Shown piece after piece: positions 23,800-35,600 of a DNA stretch of 64,000 bases; positions within the stretch are counted from its first letter, which is position 1; the number at the start of each line of letters is the position of its first letter. A model generated the notes under the pieces. It worked only from the letters and a program-made list of their open reading frames with translations. It did no database searches and was not told where the DNA came from. The position numbers and the translations under genes are program-made. The stretch covers positions 18,060,246 through 18,124,245 of the forward strand of contig JACDQD010000006.1 of the NCBI GenBank assembly GCA_019843655.1, read 5' to 3'. The DNA is from Lethocerus indicus (Eukaryota > Arthropoda > Insecta > Hemiptera > Belostomatidae).

Positions 23800-24425
23800 G
23801 TGAACATGATTCCTTTTTTAAGTTAAGTTACCTTTTCATTATTCAAGTTACCGACATTGTTTTCTTATGGCTATAGCTTATGTTAATTCTAAAAATGTAC
23901 GTCCTATTATGAAACATCATGAAGAACATGGATGATTGTTATTATGATTAGTTATCATATTAGTTATGATGACTAATTATATTACAGATATCATTTACAA
24001 TTTGTATTCACTTATTTTATTCACACATTTTATGCTGGGTTTTTTCACAATGCTAGCTTTTGTTTTATATAACTTACTACTGGTTTGTTATAACCTATTA
24101 TTATTATTGTTATAGTACTATTATATTGTTCTCATTTGTTAGTTTTTTAAATATCCTAATCAATATAGCATTTAATTTGTATGTTTTAATTGCACTTTTT
24201 TGGTGAATAAACATTTTATGCTTATATTTTTAATTACTCCACAGGCCTGACTTACTCCCCTAGTACATTGGATGTGCTTTCCAACTAGTAGCAAAGATAT
24301 TTTTAGGTTAGGTAGAACTTTACCATATTGTTGTGCAAATTTAGTGGCTCTTGGGCACAATATTGCCTATTACAGTAATGTATTATGGCAATAAATTGGT
24401 ATCTAGTCCCCATTCAAACGCGGGT
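23800..24425. other. 3'UTR and intergenic DNA after the first zinc-finger gene
   Basis: AT-rich sequence with a polyadenylation signal at about 24204. No gene seen. Confidence 0.5.
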
Positions 24426-24850
24426 GTGTTTCTTGAAAGGCAAAGGATTCTTTATGGCCATACAAGACCAAGTTATCCCTAGGAGGAACTGCAGGTAGGA
24501 GATTCGGCGAAGCATCAGAGACAATACACAATACATTACGGCCGGTTGCAATGCCGTCGATATCTGCAATGGGACAACGTTATCGCGAAGATAATATATC
24601 AGGTAGTAGCTGGCAGGTACGGGTTAAATGCTGACATCCCACCATGCTACATGCATAAACCAGAATCAGTGTTGGAAAACGAGATGTAAGGTTGTAATGG
24701 TTAGAGGCTATAATCACCGATAAAGCTGTCGCCCAGAATAGGTCGGATATAGCGTACACTGATAAGTGTCAGGATACCTACTTAGTCGGTGTAGCCGTGC
24801 ATAAGTACGCTGATCTGACGGAACAAATAAAGTCCAATGGCAAGAGAAGG
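24426..24850 (+). mobile_element. Degenerate LINE fragment (3' part of the pol ORF)
   Basis: Frame-hopping translation gives blocks in the order found near the C-terminus of a common animal non-LTR retrotransposon type: TIHYG, then NVIAKIIYQVVAGRYGL (family NxVAKIIHQQLA), then a PESVLEN block, and in another frame IITDKAVAQNRSDI followed by DTYLVGVAV and LTEQIKS (family TDRTVxxNRPDIVxxDK...TYLIDIAVP...LxxEIK). At least one frameshift and several stops interrupt it. It is a dead insertion between the two zinc-finger genes. I cannot name the clade with certainty. Confidence 0.65.
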
Positions 24851-25288
24851 GGGTTCGGGTATTGCCAGTGGGCTTACTGTGTACGGGGATCATACCGAAC
24901 AAGTTGGAGCATAGTCTGCCTGGGTCTTCATATGCGAGGGCAGCGTGAGTTCCAGAAGGCTCAGCTTAGCTGCGATGTAGTTGAATTTTAGATTTCAAAT
25001 TAATCACTTATTTTCATGTCAGAAACTGCCCAGGATAGGTGAAGAGTTAAAAACTGGTATAAGCCGAGTATTTTATTCGTTAAAAAATAATACAGCTACA
25101 GTGGCGTACCGCATATGGAACAAACCAAATATCCAGTATATAACCTCTCCGAATAGGTTTCGATAGCAGTACACTATCGCTACTTGTTAGATAAAGATAT
25201 TTATAGTTACATCAGATATAGTCTAGTTTATGTTAAGGCTTATGGTTTTCTTTTCGTTGCGAATTTCCTTACTGTTTTATAAACAAAG

Positions 25289-25382
25289 GTAAGCACTTCA
25301 TTTACTTGGCCTTAATATGAATCGAGTGTACTTTATTTCTATTTTTTCGTTTCTACTAATTTATTGTGTCTTTTAATTACAG
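25289..25382 (+). other. Probable 5'UTR intron of the second zinc-finger gene
   Basis: The donor AAAG|GTAAGC at 25288/25289 and the acceptor TTTTAATTACAG at 25371-25382 enclose a 94-base intron. The coding exon follows, with the ATG at 25448. The layout matches the first zinc-finger gene. Confidence 0.5.
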
Positions 25383-25447
25383 TCATTCTAGCGAGTGTTT
25401 CCTCTTAATATTTGTATTGGAAATTAGGGTTGTGATTCCCTCTAACA

Positions 25448-28400
25448 ATGCTAAAGAAAAAGGAGAATATAGAAATGGGACAATGCACATTATGCCCCTA
25501 TGTATCTATTGCAGAAAATTTGGTGAAACACATGATTGATATTCACAGAATTAATCAAGGGAATTCAGATTCATTTGATATGAAACAAAATGAAAGAGTG
25601 GAATATCATTGTGGAATATGTTCCTACTACTCTGAATCAGGTGTAAGTTTAATGTGTCATATTGAGGATAAGCATAAAACTTACAAAATATATGCCTGCA
25701 AACATTGTAGTTATATTTCTAATATATTCGAAATAGCCATGCATTATGTATTGGAACATTGTGCAGGACTGTTTAAAAATTGCATTTTGTGTTCATATAC
25801 TTCCCACTCTACAGGAAATGTATTATATCATATAGAAGGTGTTCACAAGCCAAATAAAACACATAAGTGTGTATTTTGTGCCGAAAGTTTTTCAAGATTG
25901 AGTAAGCTAATACAACATTGTGTGGATAAACATAACTTTAGTCCAAAAAAGAGTTTGAATCTAATTAACATTTGCAAACTGAATTCATACAATGTTGATG
26001 CACACAACACTCTGTCACATCATATAAACTGTACATATTACATGTCTATGTGTTCACGTGAGTTTGATTCTAATAAATTGGAGTTATCCGAATACCTCGA
26101 AAGAAAAGATATTTACAATGACTGTTCAGCAAAAAATCATTTTTCAAATGGGCATATCGAAGAAGCTAACGCTATATCAAGTGCATCAAACATACTTTTG
26201 AACCAGCTTAATGCAGAACTGGATAATTCACTATTGAATTGTGAAGTTTGTTCTTACACCACTTTTGATGAATTAAGCTTGTCACGACATATGACACATA
26301 AACACAATATCAGTAATGTATTCAATTGTTCAACTTGTTCTTCCGTTTTTAATAATAGTGCCAGTCTTGGTACACATTTGAAACGGAAACATATGTCCGA
26401 CACAGTAATTCTGAAATGTACAAAATGTACATATTCTACTAATGACTGCACTAAATTATCTCATCATGTGAAAAATAGTCATCCACCTGAGAGTACATTA
26501 CTTGAGAATAACGGATGTACACACAGCACTGAAAGCAGTTCTAGTTTGGCTAAAAGTAAAGAGGACAATCATACACCTACCATTTCAATTACTTCTGCTT
26601 CTAAGGCAACTGATAATGGTTGTGTAAATTCAGTTCATAAATGTTCACATTGTTCATACTCATCAACAAAAGAATCAAGTTTGACTCAGCATTTAAAAGA
26701 TAAACATGGTCCAAATGCCAGTGTTTATAAGTGCAGCAGTTGTTCTTACAGTTCAAACAAAAAGGCCAGTTTAAAAAATCATAAAAAGGACAAGCATGAA
26801 GTAAAGAGTGAGGACTGTAGTAATGATAAGGATAAAAATATTGCCAATGGAAACAGAAGATCACAGGATTCTAAGGAGTCTGTCAATCCACTGAAGGAAA
26901 TATTAGCTGAGGATAAGAATTCCACATTTGAGATGAATGATTCTGGTTCATTTACTGCTTTGTCTACTGCCCTAGTAATGATTGTGTAAATTCAGTTCAT
27001 AAATGTCCACATTGTTCATACTCATCAACAAAAGAATCAAGTTTGACTCAGCATTTAAAAGATAAACATGGTCCAAATGCCAATGTTTATAAGTGCAGCA
27101 GTTGTTCTTACAGTTCAAACAAAAAGGCCAGTTTAAAAAATCATAAAAAGGACAAGCATGAAGTAAAGAGTGAGGACTGTTGTAATGATAAGGATAAAAA
27201 TATTGCCAATGGAAACAGAAGATCACAGGATTCTAAGGAGTCTGTCAATCCACTGAAGGAAATATTATCTGAGGATAAGAATTCCACATTTGAGATGAAT
27301 GATTCTGGTTCATTTACTGCTTTGTCTACTGCACCTAGTAATGATTGTGTAAATTCAGTTCATAAATGTGCACATTGTTCATACTCATCAACAAAAGAAT
27401 CAAGTTTGACTCAGCATTTAAAAGATAAACATGGTCCAAAGGCCAGTGTTTATAAGTGCAGCAGTTGTTCTTACAAGTTCAAACAAATAGATACAGTTTG
27501 AAAAATCATAAAAAGGACAAGCATGAAGTAAAGAGTGAGGACTGTAGTAATGATAAGGATAAAAATATTGCCAATGGAAACAGAAGATCACAGGATTCTA
27601 AGGAGTCTGTCAATCCACTGAAGGAAATATTATCTGAGGATAAGAATTCCACATTTGAGATGAATGATTCTGGTTCATTTACTGCTTTGTCTACTGCACC
27701 TAGTAATGATTGTGTAAATTCAGTTCATAAATGTGCACATTGTTCATACTCATCAACAAAAGAATCAAGTTTGACTCAGCATTTGAAAGATAAACATGCT
27801 CCAAATGCCAGTGTTTATAAGTGCAGCAGTTGTTCTTACAGTTCAAACAATGAATGCAGTTTAGAAAATCATAAAAGGGACAAGCATGAAGTAAAGAGTG
27901 GAGGGACTGTTGTAATGATAAGGATAAAAATATTGCCAATGGAAACAGAAGATCACAGGATTCTAAGGAGTCTGTCAATCCACTGAAGGAAATATTATCT
28001 GAGGATAAGAATTCCACATTTGAGATGAATGATTCTGGTTCATTTACTGCTTTGTCTACTGCACCTAGTAATGATTGTGTAAATTCAGTTCATAAATGTG
28101 CACATTGTTCATACTCATCAACAAAAGAATCAAGTTTGACTCAGCATTTGAAAGATAAACATGCTCCAAATGCCAGTGTTTATAAGTGCAGCAGTTGTTC
28201 TTACAGTTCAAACAATGAATGCAGTTTAGAAAATCATAAAAGGGACAAGCATGAAGTAAAGAGTGGGGACTGTAGTAATGATAAGGATAAAAATATTGCC
28301 AATGGAAACAGAAGATCACAGGATTCCATGGAGTCTGTCAATCCACTAAAGGAAATATTAGCTGAGGATAAGAATTCCACATTTGAGATGAATGATTCTG

Positions 28401-31082
28401 GTTCATTTACTGCTTTGTCTACTGCACCTAGTAATGATTGTGTAAATTCAGTTCATAAATGTGCACATTGTTCATACTCATCAACAAAAGAATCAAGTTT
28501 GACTCAGCATTTGAAAGATAAACATGGTCCAAAGGCCAGTGTTTATAAGTGCAGCAGTTGTTCTTACAGTTCAAACAATGAATACAGTTTAGAAAATCAT
28601 AAAAAGGACAAGCATGAAGTAAAGAGTGGGGACTGTAGTAATGATAAGGATAAAAATATTGCCAATGGAAACAGAAGATCACAGGATTCTAAGGAGTCTG
28701 TCAATCCACCGAAGGGAAATATTATCTGAGACAAGAATTCCACATTTGAGATGAATGATTCTGGTTCATTTACTGCTTTGTCTACTGCACCTAGTAATGA
28801 TTGTGTAAATTCAGTTCATAAATGTGCACATTGTTCATACTCATCAACAAAAGAATCAAGTTTGACTCAGCATTTGAAAGATAAACATGCTCCAAATGCC
28901 AGTGTTTATAAGTGCAGCAGTTGTTCTTACAGTTCAAACAATGAATACAGTTTAGAAAATCATAAAAAGGACAAGCATGAAGTAAAGAGTGGGGACTGTA
29001 GTAATGATGAGGATAAAAATATTGCCAATGGAAACAGAAGATCACAGGATTCTAAGGAGTCTGTCAATCCACTGAAGGAAATATTATCTGAGGATAAGAA
29101 TTCCACATTTGAGATGAATGATTCTGGTTCATTTACTGCTTTGTCTACTGCACCTAGTAATGATTGTGTAAATTCAGTTCATAAATGTGCACATTGTTCA
29201 TACTCATCAACAAAAGAATCAAGTTTGACTCAGCATTTGAAAGATAAACATGCTCCAAATGCCAGTGTTTATAAGTGCAGCAGTTGTTCTTACAGTTCAA
29301 ACAATGAATGCAGTTTAGAAAATCATAAAAGGGACAAGCATGAAGTAAAGAGTGGGGACTGTAGTAATGATGAGGATAAAAATATTGCCAATGGAAACAG
29401 AAGATCACAGGATTCTAAGGAGTCTGTCAATCCACTGAAGGAAATATTAGCTGAGGATAAGAATTCCACATTTGAGATGAATGATTCTGGTTCATTTACT
29501 GCTTTGTCTACTGCACCTAGTAATGATTGTGTAAATTCAGTTCATAAATGTGGGACATTGTTCCCACTCCATCAACAAAAGAATCAAGTTTGACTCAGCA
29601 TTTGAAAGATAAACATGCTCCAAATGCCAGTGTTTATAAGTGCAGCAGTTGTTCTTACAGTTCAAACAATGAATGCAGTTTAGAAAATCATAAAAAGGAC
29701 AAGCATGAAGTAAAGAGTGGGGACTGTAGTAATGATGAGGATAAAAATATTGCCAATGGAAACAGAAGATCACAGGATTCTACGGACTCTGTCAATCCAC
29801 TGAACGAAATATTAGCTGAGGATAAGAATTCCACATTTGAGATGAATGATTCTGGTTCATTTACTGCTTTGTCTACTGCACCTAATAATGATTGTGTTAA
29901 TTCAGTTCATAAATGTGCACATTGTTCATACTCATCAACAAAAGAATCAAGTTTGACTCAGCATTTGAAAGATAAACATGGTCCAAAGGCCAGTGTTTAT
30001 AAGTGCAGCAGTTGTTCTTACAGTTCAAACAATGAATACAGTTTAGAAAATCATAAAAAGGACAAGCATGAAGTAAAGAGTGGGGACTGTAGTAATGATG
30101 AGGATAAAAATATTGCCAATGGATACAGAAGATCACAGGATTCTAAGGAGTCTGTAAATCCACTGAAGGAAATATTGGCTGAGGATAAAAATTCTACAGC
30201 AATGAATGATTCTGGTTCATTCACTGCTTTGTCTAGTGCATGTAGTAATGTTTGTGTAAATTCAGTTCATAAATGTGCACATTGTTCATACTCATCAACA
30301 AAAGAGTCAAGTTTGACTCATCATTTAAAATTGAAACACGAGAATGATGTTCCAGAATTTAACCGTCTTTCATATATAGAAATTCTATCCGGTTCAACGA
30401 ATCGATCTATTGATACTCACAAAGTTCTCACTGGCCACGTTGAAAATATTGAGCAAACAATGTCGGCTGGTGAAGTGGTGATGGATGTAGTCATGAGAAA
30501 GCAAACAATTGGCATTACCAGTGATGGTAATTTGAATGACATTGTGGAAGGTATTTATTTTATATTTAACAATATATGTACTGCACATATAAGTCATATT
30601 TGTTACCAGTTTTCAAAGGTAATTTTCATATTTTATTTAGCTGTTCATACTTTTCAGATGACCTGTCCAGTTTAGAAAATGAAAAGATGAAGGAAAGTGT
30701 AGTAAAAGATCATGATAATGAGTCAATGATTTTTGAGGGATATGCTTCAAATTCACTTCCTGCTGTTCAAAATTCATCCACTAGGGATTCTGTAGTGTCA
30801 CTAATTAAATGCAAAAATTGTTCTTTTTCTACACATTATGAGTCATGCCTGTTGTTGCACATATGTGAAAAACATTGTTCAAAACAAGCAACATTGTTGC
30901 GCTGTACTATGTGTAAATATTCCACCAGAAGTTTCTCTAGTTTATCCTATCACATAAGACATAAACATAATTGTTTGACATCTTTATATGACTATAGTTG
31001 TACTGATTGCTCTTTTTACACTAATGATATGGGAGAATTGGATATACATTTACAGCTAGTCCATGGTATACTTTTAAAGTAA
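25448..31082 (+). CDS. Large C2H2 zinc-finger gene with a tandem two-finger repeat array; frame broken several times as assembled
   Basis: Coding segments are 25448-30550 and 30658-31082, joined by a 107-base GT-AG intron whose phase fits. The N-terminal part has about eight unique fingers, starting QCTLC and YHCGIC. Eleven tandem units of ~121 residues follow: two C2H2 fingers (KCAHCSYSSTKESSLTQH; YKCSSCSYSSNxxxSLxNH) plus a ~60-residue Asp/Asn/Ser/Lys-rich linker. The eleventh unit has one finger. Three more fingers end the protein. Indels at about 26971, 27475-27492, 27902-27912, 28713-28732 and 29551-29570 shift the frame. Their net effect is +5, and without them the length would be divisible by three (about 1840 aa, some 32 fingers). 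No nonsense substitution is seen inside the units when read in frame. Either the gene is a decaying pseudogene or the repeats were misassembled. Presumed nuclear DNA-binding protein. Confidence 0.8.
26621..30345 (+). repeat. Tandem array of eleven ~363-bp zinc-finger units
   Basis: The landmark TGTGTAAATTCAGTT (TGTGTTAATTCAG in copy 10) begins at 26621, 26983, 27346, 27711, 28076, 28439, 28802, 29165, 29528, 29893 and 30253. Spacings are 362, 363, 365, 365, 363, 363, 363, 363, 365 and 360. Deviations from 363 mark indels; the 360 is an in-frame 3-base loss. Copies are nearly identical, most differing by a few bases, so recent unequal crossing-over or gene conversion is likely. Confidence 0.95.
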
Positions 31083-32111
31083 TTTTATGATAAAACTATG
31101 AAAGTATTATATTGAATAGGAATTTCTTTGTAATATAAATAATATTCATCAGGATATAGCTGTTAGTCAGTTAAATGAATCCATCTCCAATACCGTTTTG
31201 AGAAATGACAAATAGACAGGCCAATTAATATGTTTACATAGATGAAAATCAATACCCTCAAGTTAATTCCAGTTGAGTTTCAGTAATGTAAAATTACAAA
31301 ATACAAAGTGACAAGGCTAGTAATGAGTTTAATGTAGCCAATAATTATAATAGTGAGTTTTTATTAAGTGAAATAGGTTTCAGGTTTAGAAATTTTGAAA
31401 TTAAAGATTTCACCTATTGATGGCCTATTGATATAAATTATGTCCACAACATTGTGGACAGTTCATAGTTATTGGGCATAATATTGTAGGTTAAAGTGAA
31501 ATATTTTGGGAATACATTGATATGTAGTGCCTTTACTGTGTTTGAAGTTGGGACCAGTTATTCGATAAGTAGTTTTGCTGTTGAATTTTCATACATTATT
31601 GTTTTGATATTCAATGATTCACTTAAAAGAAAAGAGTTTTAGATTGAATTTAACATTAATAGGAATAATAAGGTTTAGTTATAAGAACTTCATTTATTTT
31701 TTATATATATGGCAAATATGTACTTGATTCATGTTTGTTATAGAAAAGAAAAATATATTTTGAATGTTTATTTTTTTAAATATATGGATATACATCTGTC
31801 AGTTATTATTGAATAAAAATTTGTCATTTTCTCTTCATTTCGTCCTGTGAATGAAAGAATAAAAGCATATAATAATGAAAACAAAAATATCAGAAATTTT
31901 GATCAGAAAAATCATGCCAACTTTTAAATAATGTGATATTTCTTGCCAAAAATCGATCAAAATTGTGTCCATATTGTATTTAATGAACACCAATATTGTA
32001 ATGTTTCTATTACAAAAAAAACCGTGGAAATAACCGTGTACTATATATGGCCAGTGTTTGGGACTTAAATAATTACATTTTGTCATCATATGCATCCCAG
32101 TTAAAAGTAAG
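31083..32111. other. 3'UTR and intergenic DNA after the second zinc-finger gene
   Basis: AT-rich sequence; AATAAA occurs near 31813. No other gene recognised. Confidence 0.5.
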
Positions 32112-32246
32112 CGTATTGCATCATATAGAAGGTGTCCACAAGCCAAATAAATCAATCTATATATTTTATCACATCATATGAACATTATGTATTAGAAATC
32201 TACCTATTCACGTGAATTTTATTCTAATACATTGGAGTTGTACAAA
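32112..32246 (+). pseudogene. Shredded fragment of the second zinc-finger gene
   Basis: 32119-32150 matches 25827-25858 (CATATAGAAGGTGT then CCACAAGCCAAATAAA). 32163-32246 then matches about 26013-26085 (TCACATCATAT, TCACGTGA and TTGGAGTT in order). About 150 bases of the source are missing between the two parts, and the reading frame is lost. It is an old, internally deleted duplicate lying about 1 kb after the gene's end. Confidence 0.75.
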
Positions 32247-32261
32247 AGGAAAAGGTACAAT

Positions 32262-32604
32262 GGGGTTTGAGGCCAATTTTGAGCGCAATTAGGAGGTACA
32301 ACTGGGTTTGGGGCCAGTTTTAAGTGCAGTTAGTAGGTAGAACTGGGTTTGAGGCCACATTTAAGTGCGATTAGTAGGTAGAATTGGGTTTGAGGCCAGT
32401 TTTAAGTGCAATTAGGAGGTAGAATTGGGTTCGAGACCAGTTTTAAGTGCATTTAGGAGGTAGAACCGTGTTTGAGGCCAGTTTTAAGTGCTTGAGGTCA
32501 GTTTCAAGTGCAATTAGGAGATATAATTGGATTTGAGGCCAGTTTTAAGTGCAATTAGGAGGTAGAACTGGGTTTGAGGCCACTTTTAAGTGCAATTAGG
32601 AGCG
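32262..32604 (+). repeat. 41-bp minisatellite, about eight units
   Basis: The unit TTTGAGGCCAGTTTTAAGTG followed by CAATTAGGAGGTAGAACTGGG recurs every 41 bases (landmarks 32266, 32307, 32348, 32389 and on). One copy, near 32490, is truncated. It begins about 15 bases after the zinc-finger pseudogene fragment. Confidence 0.92.
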
Positions 32605-35600
32605 CTGAAGAAATCGTCAAAATTAGTCCAAAATTTTATATTATATTTACTGCGTTTAGTGTTTGAAATTACTTAACTAATACGAAATATTTGATTATAT
32701 GAAATGATTAACTGCTCTGACCTACTAGGGAAAGACTTTGGCATGGAAACAATGTGTACTACTCATGTAAATACAGCTTGTGATTATGCTGAAAATCCCC
32801 TTAGACTATAAGACTATAGTACAGACTATAGACTATAATACAAGACATATTTTGTAATAAAATGTTTGTTCATAAGTATTTGTTAGACCAATATTATGGT
32901 ACTTCTTTAGTTTCGAATTATATGAGCAATAGTAACTGGAATTAGTAACGGTGTATAATACAGTGTAAACAGAAAAAATTAAATGGTTGAAATTTCAAAA
33001 CCTAATAAAATAAAAAATTCTGACGTATATCCTTCCTGGATTTAATTTTTCGCTTTACTTAACAACGTAACCTGAATAGTTTCGTTCCTTATTAGATGAA
33101 TCATTAATCATAGATAATCATTAAATTATACGGTTCAAGATGCATTTATATTGGAATCTATAAGCCTTTCAGGAATCATTAAACCCTGACAGTTTCCGGG
33201 GGAAGAGATTTAGCGGGTGTCATTTTTGTTATTGAAAAGAATGATAGTAATCTTTTTAAATATAGTATATATAAGGGGCTACCAAATGAATTGACCTCGG
33301 TTAGTCATTCCTTCCGCTTCCTATAAAAATGAAGGAAAGAAATATCAGCTATATATTACATTCGAGGAAGGTTGTAGCCAAAATCTTATTAACGTTATTA
33401 ATTATTTTAAAGGTTAATTCACTGGATGACTTGGGCAAATAAATATTTAAGTTCGAACTGATACAGAAACATGTATTAATATACTAGAAAGTTTTTATGT
33501 CAAATGGGTAGACCCAGAATTCTGATAATGGTTACACGGCAGATAGGCTTTGAGTTACTTTGGAAATACTAAATTTTGTTATTAAATATTTAAACTAAAT
33601 AATTTTCAATTCCGCAGGATTAGGCGTTCATGACACTTCAGCGTATGTATTTTAAAATATTATCACTTGTGTTTGAATAGTAGAGCGGGAGTTTGGTGAA
33701 GGAAATTTAAATTGATTGAAGTGTATTACATTTGGCGTACCCAGGAGTTTTGACTATCGGAAATATTGATGAGTTCACTTATACAATAAACTTGTAGGCA
33801 TCAGCAATCAAAAACCTACTCTAACCAACACAATATGGTTTGTACAACACTACTATCAACTACGTGCTGCCAATATTCCCAGCAGGGCTTATTTTTCTAA
33901 CAGACTTACGTCGAGTACCCGGTTCGGTAGCTCGGTGGTTTGTCTCCAACTGCTCTACAGCTTCCCATCAAAATTACAGTTATAAGGCCGTCGTTCTTAA
34001 GACAAGTGACGAGATGCGCATGCATAAATAAGAATAGTTTCTGGGGAAAGGAGAATTTAGAATTTAGAATTAGATTACAGAATTTAGAATTGAATTCATT
34101 TCACACCAAAACAAAGATTAGTTTGTATTTTATATATTAAGTTACAATGAACTATTCAATTTATTAAGAAGGTCGCTATAGAATGCTTTGCACGGCGGTA
34201 AGACATCGTTAAGGTAAATAAATTGTTACCGGGAAGGGTTTAAATTTATAAATGGCAAATAAATAAAACTTTTTTCGAAACATACAGTTTAAAATGGAAA
34301 AATGTAGTCGCTTTCGGTTTAATTTCTTCAGTAGCATTCATTTTTTTTCTCGTGTTCAGGATAGATGGTGTACGCACGAGTGTGTTCCCCACATAGGACA
34401 TGTTCACATTTTGTATTTAGGGGATAAACAAACATATCTGTTTGATATTGGACCATGTTCAGCGCCCTCGTAGGTTGTCACATAGAAGTACACCAAGTTC
34501 GACTTTCTTCCTAAACAGAATTCATTTCCTTTTTTATCGTTCGACTCCATTCTACAGCCTAAACAATACAAACCTTACCAATGTATTTAACAACCTCCAC
34601 TAAACAATTCTCGTATTCATTAATATATATTAATATTTATTTAACATGTCAATAACATCACGTTGAAATAGAACCAGCAAATATTCTAATTAATAATTGA
34701 AATATAATTGAATAATTTATTGAATAAATGATTCAATTCCTGCGTACCTTCCTCACCGATAGGAAGATCTGAGTTAGTTAATATTTCCGAACCGTTCCTC
34801 AAGGATCCGCCCTCCGGGAATAGTGAAAAATTCAAACGACACAAACGCGTCTAAAACGAAGCTATTTTTACACACCCGCAAACGACAAGAAACAAACCGA
34901 CGGTACTCCGTATCCGGAACACCGAACTGGCCCTAAAGAAATTGGTTAGGAACTTTGGACGCTATTCTGAGTTTCGAACTGGTCGGACTGAATTTTCATT
35001 CAATTATTTAGATTGAATTTATCACGAGAGGAGTTCGTGAATTCCAATTCTCTCATTAGAAACAATTATTCTCCCCTATACATAATCCTATATAATTTAC
35101 CGACAGCACGAAGTAAAGAGCACATATTTGGTTGCTGGAAATGGCGTCCTAACATTGTGCTAGTGGTATATTGGTAAAGATATAGGGAACAAGCTACTTA
35201 ATGGGCCGAGATTACTCAATTCAAGTTCTTGTGCACATTTGAATAATTGGCTTTGCTCTCAAGAGTCGATTATTGATCGGTTTAGGAGGGAAGATTCTGA
35301 AGCGGCTGGCAAATTCTCCGTAACAACCTCCCAGAGGTGCATAGATTACGGCCGCCCAACAACTCAGTCAGCCCTACTGACAGCAATAAATTATATTTCT
35401 ATTGGTATTCGCATGGAATATGTAGCGCATATTCAATTGATAAGACTCACTTTTATGGATGTTACGTCATAAAAAGGATTAGAGGAATTCGAATGCATTC
35501 ATCTGAAATCTAGAAATATAATTAGAAATTCATCTAAGAAGACAGAAATGCAGTAATAATGATTTCCTTTAAATGTTTTGGAAGATTGTAACGATCAAAT

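Noticed and set aside
26601..30136. Repeated minus-strand open frames of about 84 codons, one per zinc-finger unit
   Set aside because: They are shadows of the plus-strand zinc-finger code, repeated because the DNA is repeated; composition is unlike a real protein and there is no separate start context.
26621..30345. CRISPR-like array
   Set aside because: The repeats are 363 bp, directly adjacent and coding; there are no short repeats with unique spacers and the genome is eukaryotic.
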